Source: Candidatus Nanohalarchaeota archaeon (GTDB taxonomy: Archaea > EX4484-52 > B79-G9). From it: a DNA stretch of 10,710 nt. The stretch is from NCBI GenBank assembly GCA_030635525.1, contig DAOVYR010000019.1, forward strand, positions 1-10,710. The letters are read 5' to 3'. The notes below the pieces were generated by a model. The model made no database searches. It was given only the letters and a program-made list of their open reading frames with translations, and had not been told where the DNA came from. Both the position numbers and the translations under genes were made by a program. This document shows, in pieces, positions 6,173-10,710 of the stretch (position 1 is its first letter; every line of letters begins with the position of its first letter).

Positions 6173-7189
6173 ATGGACGAGAAAAAAAAAGCTCAGAAAA
6201 AAGAGAAGATGATAAAGATGGGTAGCATCGTTATAGGGCTTTTGCTGCTGATGACTAGTGTTGTCCTGCTGATTGTGAGCGCGCCTGAGACGAGGTCTGA
6301 TGAAGGCCTTGGCTGCGAGGAAGATGAAGTCTGTAATTGCAAGTGTGGAGATATATCGGAACCAGATCCTGACTGCAAGAGTTTAGGACAGACGCTGAGC
6401 ATTATATTGATGGTTATTGGTATGCTTATTGGTGTGGTGCCGACTTCCGCGTATGAATATTTCAGGTTTTCGAAGTTCAAGCGGATGGAGGATAGTTTTC
6501 CGCGATTCATGAAGGATTTTTCTGAGGCCGTGAAGGGAGGTATGACTATACCCCAGGCACTCACAATGGTGGCTAAGATTGATTATGGTGCCCTTTCGAA
6601 AGAGGTAAAGAAAGCAGATCATCAGGTATCGTGGGGGCTTCCTTTCCCAAAAGCCATGCATCGTTTTGCAGAGAGGATAAAAGGCAGTTCTGTTATGAAA
6701 CAGTCATTTACGATAATAAATGAATCGTTCACATCCGGCGGAGATATTGCAAATACAATGAATTCAATAGCGATGAATATAGGGCTGATAAAAGAAATAG
6801 AAGATGAGAAGAAAGCTATAATGTCGCAGCAGATATATATTATGTATTTTATCTTTTTCATGTTTCTTGGCATTATTGTGATGCTCTATAAAATGATTGT
6901 GCCGATGCTTGGGATAAATATATCGGATCCAACTACACCGATAGACCCATCTGCAAATTGCGCGGCATTAGGTCTGCCGTCAGAGCTTATGTGTGATATA
7001 GGTAGAGCAATGGGTCTTGGCTGTGAGTATGTGTATTTTGTGAGCCTTTTTCTGTTCATGTGCTTAATACAAGGCATCTCAAGCGGGATACTCGCAGGAG
7101 TTATCGGAGAGGGTAAAGCGGCTGCAGGTATAAAACATGCAGCTATAATGGTAATTGCGACATTGTGCGTGTTTGTAATATTTGTATAG
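6173..7189 (+). CDS. TadC/ArlJ-like platform protein 2 with Cys-rich loop
   Basis: A 338-residue membrane protein, the partner of the preceding gene. Helices are predicted near 18-38, 73-92, 221-245, 286-309 and 321-338. A T2SSF-type cytoplasmic bundle (about 105-215) includes SFPRFMKDFSEAVKGGMTIP and SGGDIANTMNS. Two loops predicted outside the membrane are Cys-rich: Cys48, 54, 56, 58 and 68 between helices 1 and 2, and Cys263, 274 and 284 between helices 3 and 4. These suggest disulfides or metal binding, which I do not know from ArlJ proteins. The start is uncertain: the ATG at 6173 is chosen, but a GTG at 6164 is in frame, and neither has a clear ribosome binding site, unlike its neighbours. 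Confidence 0.88.
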   Translation: MDEKKKAQKKEKMIKMGSIVIGLLLLMTSVVLLIVSAPETRSDEGLGCEEDEVCNCKCGDISEPDPDCKSLGQTLSIILMVIGMLIGVVPTSAYEYFRFSKFKRMEDSFPRFMKDFSEAVKGGMTIPQALTMVAKIDYGALSKEVKKADHQVSWGLPFPKAMHRFAERIKGSSVMKQSFTIINESFTSGGDIANTMNSIAMNIGLIKEIEDEKKAIMSQQIYIMYFIFFMFLGIIVMLYKMIVPMLGINISDPTTPIDPSANCAALGLPSELMCDIGRAMGLGCEYVYFVSLFLFMCLIQGISSGILAGVIGEGKAAAGIKHAAIMVIATLCVFVIFV

Positions 7190-7196
7190 TGGTCTA

Positions 7197-7988
7197 ATGT
7201 ATGATGCTTGTTTGAGTAATAAAGAATCGTGGAAATACAGTTTAGTAGGTGTATTTCCAAGCTTTTTTATCGATATCATAAACTTTATATACGATAAAAA
7301 AAAACAACGTAAAGCACAGATTAGTATAGAGTTCATTGCAGGATTTGGACTGTTCATGATGGTCGTTACCTACATTATCTATACTTCTATGATGGTGTTT
7401 CCAAAGTACTTTGACGAGTCAAATGAAAATGCTATCCGTGAGGAATCATGGACACTGAGCGTGGAAGTAATGAATTATCTGAAAAACGGTACAGATGTTG
7501 ATAATCTCTCGTTAGATTCTTTGTCCCGATGTACCATATATCATCAGTTTGATGCTTCCAGTAAGGCGAATTATAGTTATTTCAAGAATCTGTTCAATGT
7601 TGATGAGTCAAATGACTTTCGTATTACTATTAAGAGTAATCCTATAGTCATAACGGATAATGTTAGAGGACATAATAAAACAGGCAATATGACTGTTGAA
7701 GGTACAGACTATGAGTTTGAATTATTCAATGCGACATCATTGCAGTATGATTCTGTGTCTGTATCAGACGGTGCTACAGTAGTGATATCTGATGAGAACG
7801 GAACAGTTCAATTAAGTGGCGATACTTTTTCAGTAGAGAAAATAGATTCACGGGGGAAATTTGTGATTTTGGGTATAGAGTTTATTGACTGTGGTAAGTA
7901 TGCTCCTATAAGAGGAATGAGTTCGAAAACAACGAGATTTGTAACTTATAATAATTGGATAACTTCAATTGATATGGTCTACTGGTAG
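7197..7988 (+). CDS. Prepilin-like protein 3 with repeat-derived leader
   Basis: A 263-residue protein. The class III signal is KKKQRKA|QISIEFIAGFGLF, with cleavage expected after Ala40. Q-x-S-x-E gives Glu5 of the mature protein, the hallmark of type IV pilins and of archaeal pilins of the QxSxEF type. A hydrophobic helix runs to about residue 64. The mature domain has a C-terminal module with YDSVSVSDGATVVISDENG and GDTFSVEKIDSRGKFVILG that recurs in the large downstream protein. The 40-residue leader is mostly encoded by a dispersed repeat unit and reads KESWKYSLVGVFPSFFI. The ATG at 7197, 7 nt after the preceding stop, is chosen over a TTG at 7182; there is no Met codon between the repeat and the signal, so the repeat must be translated. 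Confidence 0.85.
   Translation: MYDACLSNKESWKYSLVGVFPSFFIDIINFIYDKKKQRKAQISIEFIAGFGLFMMVVTYIIYTSMMVFPKYFDESNENAIREESWTLSVEVMNYLKNGTDVDNLSLDSLSRCTIYHQFDASSKANYSYFKNLFNVDESNDFRITIKSNPIVITDNVRGHNKTGNMTVEGTDYEFELFNATSLQYDSVSVSDGATVVISDENGTVQLSGDTFSVEKIDSRGKFVILGIEFIDCGKYAPIRGMSSKTTRFVTYNNWITSIDMVYW
7228..7301 (+). repeat. Best-formed copy of the two-hairpin repeat
   Basis: Hairpin A is a perfect 10-bp stem, TGGAAATACA (7230-7239) with TGTATTTCCA (7250-7259), around a 10-nt loop. AGC follows, then hairpin B, a second perfect 10-bp stem of TTTTTTATCG (7263-7272) with CGATAAAAAA (7292-7301) around a 19-nt loop. The same architecture is seen on the minus strand at 82-3, with different stem sequences (TGGGAT/ATCCCA and TTTTTTATTGTG/CACAATAAAAAA). 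The unit lies wholly inside the leader-coding part of prepilin 3. The T6 right after hairpin A could also act as a transcriptional pause or terminator. Confidence 0.85.
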
Positions 7989-8000
7989 AGGCAATAGGAT

Positions 8001-10088
8001 ATGAGATCAAAGGGATTTATGCATGCTATGGAGGGTGTTATTGCAGCTCTCCTGCTTTTGACGTACGGTGCGACTATTATTCAATATCCACAAGTTTATT
8101 CGACCTGGGCTGAGAGTAAGCAAAAACAGGTCTCCCGGGAGTATTTGTCTTCTTTTAATGATGTCGGTCTTTCGTGGTTGATTGTGGAAAACAGGCCTTC
8201 TGAATTTGTGGAGATATCAAGATATTTTCTGGGCGTCAGGAATTCGTATGGGTTGTATACTGAAGGGCTTATTTCACAGAATATGATTATCGGGGTGTTT
8301 TCGAATGAGAGTGTGAAAAATGGTACTGTACTTGCAACGTGTGCGAGTGCAGGGGTATCGTCGGAATTTGGATGTTATAATGGCACGTTTAAGGGCCACA
8401 GGTTTGTCCTGATTGATAACGATACAGGTGCGGAAAATGGAATGGAAGATTATGACTCGATTTATTTTGATTCGGATGATAGTGGCACTTATGACAGCTA
8501 TGAGGGTCCAAATGTATTGAGCAGTACAATTAATGTGAGTGGTGAGATCTGGATGTTTTCGTCAGTTGATAATGATACACAAGAAGTTGAATTTATTCGC
8601 GGTGAAGATGTTATTCGATACAGGAAGATGATAAGTAGCCTGAAAATAAATAATCGCGAAACGAATATATCTATTCGTGCGAGGACAAATGAGTCGAATA
8701 TAATGGACCTTGACATCCTCATAATACCAAGATATATGGATCTTGCGAACAATAGGATGAAAATGAAACTTAATAAATTCCTTGATGAAGGCAAGTCAAT
8801 AGTTGAGATTGCTAATGTGACGAAGTATAATCTGGATGAGGTCCAGAAAGAGATATTTGGCCTGCAATACTTGGATGTTGATACAATATCGCATGGTGAT
8901 AAAAACGTCTCTATAGTCTCCAAGAAAGCCACAGAATCAACTTATGAAATCGGGAAATTGTTTAATTTCACTAATATGAATATCGATACAGATAATAGAA
9001 TGCAATTACTGAATCATACATGGACTGTGCTGGATTACGAGTATGACTGCTATCTTGGAAGTACGGATTATTATCTGGGGCATGTCAATTGTACGGATTT
9101 GGTAAGTCTGGATCCATGTACAACACATACAATAGATGGAATAATAAATTATGTCAATACTTCTGAAGGAGACTATTGTAGGATTGGGACTAAATATACT
9201 CGGGATTTTTATTTTTACGGGAATGTTGATATAAGGGGAATAGAGTATCTTGCACTTGTAGTGAATGCGACCGGGGCAGGATATGACAGTATATATATAG
9301 ATATAAATCGCGATCATAACCTTACTAATGATTTTGGGAAGATAGTTGTAGGTGACACTGTTAAGATTGGTCATACGAATTTTACAGTGAGGGCAATAGA
9401 TGAAAGAGGAAAGTATTTTGAAATCAGGCCTGTTTCTCACCATAAATTTGCGAGCACACATCCTGATAAGTTGTATTCTATACATAATGATACAGAATAT
9501 ATTGTGCTTGCTGAGGATACTGAGTATAATGTGACGACTAATGATGTTGGTGATATAATTCAGGCAGGTACTTTGCCTAATATCGGCACGTGTACTAGTG
9601 GCTTGCTTGCAGGGAACGGCTACAGGCATAATAACGTATGGGCAATGTCATTTCCGTTTACGATAACGAATATTTCGAAGTTTTTTAATGTGCTGAATGT
9701 AGACTTTAATTCGAACGGGGCATGTAATGAACCAGGGGAGGGTCCGTTTTATACAGGGGATGTTGTGAGGATCGGGCCAGAATACTACAAAATAGATATT
9801 GCACGTGATGGTTTGCAGGTGAACTGGACGCTTAAAGAGCGCTGGAGGGTTCCCTCAGCGATAGTGAACCATAAGAATGGATTACGGAAGACTGCGTGGA
9901 TAGGAGGTAATATGACTTCTGATGATGAATATCATATTCTCCAGTCAATAATTTTGTGGTCTTCAAATCACAGGTCTGAACTGGTAAGAAGTTCGAAAAC
10001 ATCTGGGTCTGTGCTTGTAAAGAGCACGTTTATCGTAGATGGGGATATGTTTCAGCCCTATAGGGCGTATTTCAGGGTTGGTGGATGA
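8001..10088 (+). CDS. Large prepilin-like surface protein, possible ThuA-like fold
   Basis: A 695-residue protein with a very short leader, MRSKG|FMHAMEGVIAALLLL, giving Glu at mature position 6 and a helix to about residue 28; probably processed like the prepilins and displayed outside the cell. It carries about twenty N-x-S/T sequons, consistent with archaeal N-glycosylation. Residues 232-272 (LDILIIPRY...LNKFLDEGKSIVEIANV) and 618-656 (RKTAWIGGN...ILQSIILWSS) look like the two ends of a class I glutamine-amidotransferase/ThuA-like fold split by a long insertion; this is inference. Acidic loops YFDSDDSGTYD (155-165), YIDINRDHNLTND (432-444) and NVDFNSNG (566-573) resemble calcium-binding loops. 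Followed by GDTVKIGHTNFTV, the second forms a module shared with prepilin 3. It starts 12 nt after prepilin 3 and shares an ATGA overlap with the next gene. A large tip or adhesin subunit is the best guess. Confidence 0.8.
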   Translation: MRSKGFMHAMEGVIAALLLLTYGATIIQYPQVYSTWAESKQKQVSREYLSSFNDVGLSWLIVENRPSEFVEISRYFLGVRNSYGLYTEGLISQNMIIGVFSNESVKNGTVLATCASAGVSSEFGCYNGTFKGHRFVLIDNDTGAENGMEDYDSIYFDSDDSGTYDSYEGPNVLSSTINVSGEIWMFSSVDNDTQEVEFIRGEDVIRYRKMISSLKINNRETNISIRARTNESNIMDLDILIIPRYMDLANNRMKMKLNKFLDEGKSIVEIANVTKYNLDEVQKEIFGLQYLDVDTISHGDKNVSIVSKKATESTYEIGKLFNFTNMNIDTDNRMQLLNHTWTVLDYEYDCYLGSTDYYLGHVNCTDLVSLDPCTTHTIDGIINYVNTSEGDYCRIGTKYTRDFYFYGNVDIRGIEYLALVVNATGAGYDSIYIDINRDHNLTNDFGKIVVGDTVKIGHTNFTVRAIDERGKYFEIRPVSHHKFASTHPDKLYSIHNDTEYIVLAEDTEYNVTTNDVGDIIQAGTLPNIGTCTSGLLAGNGYRHNNVWAMSFPFTITNISKFFNVLNVDFNSNGACNEPGEGPFYTGDVVRIGPEYYKIDIARDGLQVNWTLKERWRVPSAIVNHKNGLRKTAWIGGNMTSDDEYHILQSIILWSSNHRSELVRSSKTSGSVLVKSTFIVDGDMFQPYRAYFRVGG

Positions 10089-10710
10089 TTGTGGATGCAA
10101 AAACAAAGCATAAAAATCATGGAAATTTAGAAGTAGCTTATCGACTTCCAAGCTTTCTCACTGGGTGTCAGACGCCATATCATGGAAAGTTTGAAGCAAT
10201 TCGTCGATTTCCAAGCTATTTCATTGGTAGGCAGACGCCATATAAAATAAAATATAAAGTGAGAAAAGGACAGTTTTTTTTAGTAGGTGCGATAATAATT
10301 ATTCTTGCTTTATATATGCTGAGCAATACTCTTAGTAAAACTACGCATATTGACTGTGCGGATGTGCAGGATAATAATCCTATATGGACCATTGAGGAAA
10401 CTGAAAAAGGACTATATCAGATAACAAGGAAGAATCTGACAGAGCGAAGTCGCATTGACGAGTTTATTGGAATGCAAAAAGAGATTGCAAAGGAAAATGG
10501 TTATGCACTTGGGTTCGATATGCTGAATTACATGCCTTATGGCACAGGCTTTCCGAATATATATACAATAACTCTTGAGTCAAATCAGTTTTATATTGAA
10601 AAAGCGGATGCTTTGCTGCCTTATTATTCTGATTGCAAGGCAGTTGAAGGAGCATGTTTTGTGCTGGATTTTCTGGTTCCCGGCTACGAGCGGGCTTGTT
10701 GCAAAGCACA
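10085..10710 (+). CDS. Prepilin-like protein 4, partial, with duplicated leader
   Basis: Open from an ATG overlapping the preceding stop (ATGA, 10085-10088) to the window end, at least 208 codons; the 3' end is missing. The class III signal is KVRKG|QFFLVGAIIIILALYML, with cleavage expected after Gly62. The 62-residue leader is extraordinary: it holds two tandem 21-residue copies, HGNLEVAYRLPSFLTGCQTPY (12-32, one base triplet per residue of a 63-bp repeat) and a second copy starting HGKFEAIRRFPSYFIG (33-53). The mature part has several cysteines (Cys88, and a group from about 181 onward) and no family I recognise. It is the fourth prepilin-like gene of the operon and probably another minor pilin or pilus-secreted protein. 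Confidence 0.8.
   Translation, partial: MIVDAKTKHKNHGNLEVAYRLPSFLTGCQTPYHGKFEAIRRFPSYFIGRQTPYKIKYKVRKGQFFLVGAIIIILALYMLSNTLSKTTHIDCADVQDNNPIWTIEETEKGLYQITRKNLTERSRIDEFIGMQKEIAKENGYALGFDMLNYMPYGTGFPNIYTITLESNQFYIEKADALLPYYSDCKAVEGACFVLDFLVPGYERACCKA
10118..10243 (+). repeat. Two 63-bp in-frame tandem repeat units
   Basis: Units 10118-10180 and 10181-10243 are both exactly 63 bp, begin CATGGAAA and end CAGACGCCATAT. Hairpin A is TGGAA (10120-10124) with TTCCA (10146-10150) in the first, and TGGAAA (10183-10188) with TTTCCA (10208-10213) in the second. CCAAGC follows in both, but the T6 run is replaced by TTTCTCA or TATTTCA. A weaker hairpin B in the second pairs TATTT and TGG (10218-10228) with CCA and AAATA (10238-10250), with an internal loop. 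The two units have clearly diverged from each other while keeping length, frame and both ends. Confidence 0.9.

Noticed and set aside
7284..7291. TTTATATA identical to the operon TATA box, inside the prepilin 3 leader
   Set aside because: A start site about 25 nt downstream would fall beyond the leader, and the next in-frame Met lies inside the hydrophobic helix, so no intact prepilin would be made. The string is probably just the AT-rich loop of hairpin B.
9006..9629. 207-codon open frame on the minus strand
   Set aside because: It lies wholly antisense to the large surface protein, has no ribosome binding site or recognisable motifs, and its composition reflects the AT-rich complement.

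Overview
This window looks archaeal, most likely from an uncultured or poorly characterised lineage that the sequence alone cannot place. Four things point that way. The purT product resembles the archaeal PurT subfamily, with the motifs GHYQIEGDYHASWQ and SSSGHGS. A BRE/TATA-type promoter precedes the main operon. Several proteins begin with archaeal class III (prepilin/archaellin) signal peptides of the form K-G/A-|-Q. The secretion motor is of the archaeal FlaI/TadA type.

Layout. Positions 1-139 hold two copies of a palindromic repeat just downstream of a minus-strand purT (140-1579). Positions 1580-1890 form a divergent control region with a strong plus-strand promoter, a perfect 14-bp palindrome and a run of AAGTT-type repeats. 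From 1891 to the right edge, all genes lie on the plus strand in one tightly packed operon: prepilin-like protein 1; a 135-bp gap full of hairpins; prepilin-like protein 2; a type II/IV secretion ATPase; two separate single-domain TadC/ArlJ-like platform proteins; prepilin-like protein 3; a 695-residue prepilin-like surface protein; and a fourth prepilin-like protein cut by the window end. Together they make a nearly complete archaeal type IV pilus or secretion machine with several different subunits. A prepilin peptidase is not seen here.

The most unusual signal is a family of small structured repeats scattered through the window. The typical unit is about 60-80 nt. Hairpin A pairs TGGRA.. 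with ..TYCCA. An AGC follows, and then hairpin B, which begins with a T-rich strand (often TTTTTT) and closes on an A-rich strand. Stem sequences differ between copies while pairing is kept. Copies occur in non-coding DNA (tandemly after purT on the minus strand; between prepilins 1 and 2) and also inside the start of three prepilin genes. There they are read in one common frame as an FPS-containing peptide, and they fall entirely in the leader that prepilin peptidase should remove. In the last gene two units lie in perfect 63-bp in-frame tandem. This resembles, in concept, the in-frame palindromic elements of Rickettsia. I know of no described archaeal equivalent, and I could not search for one.
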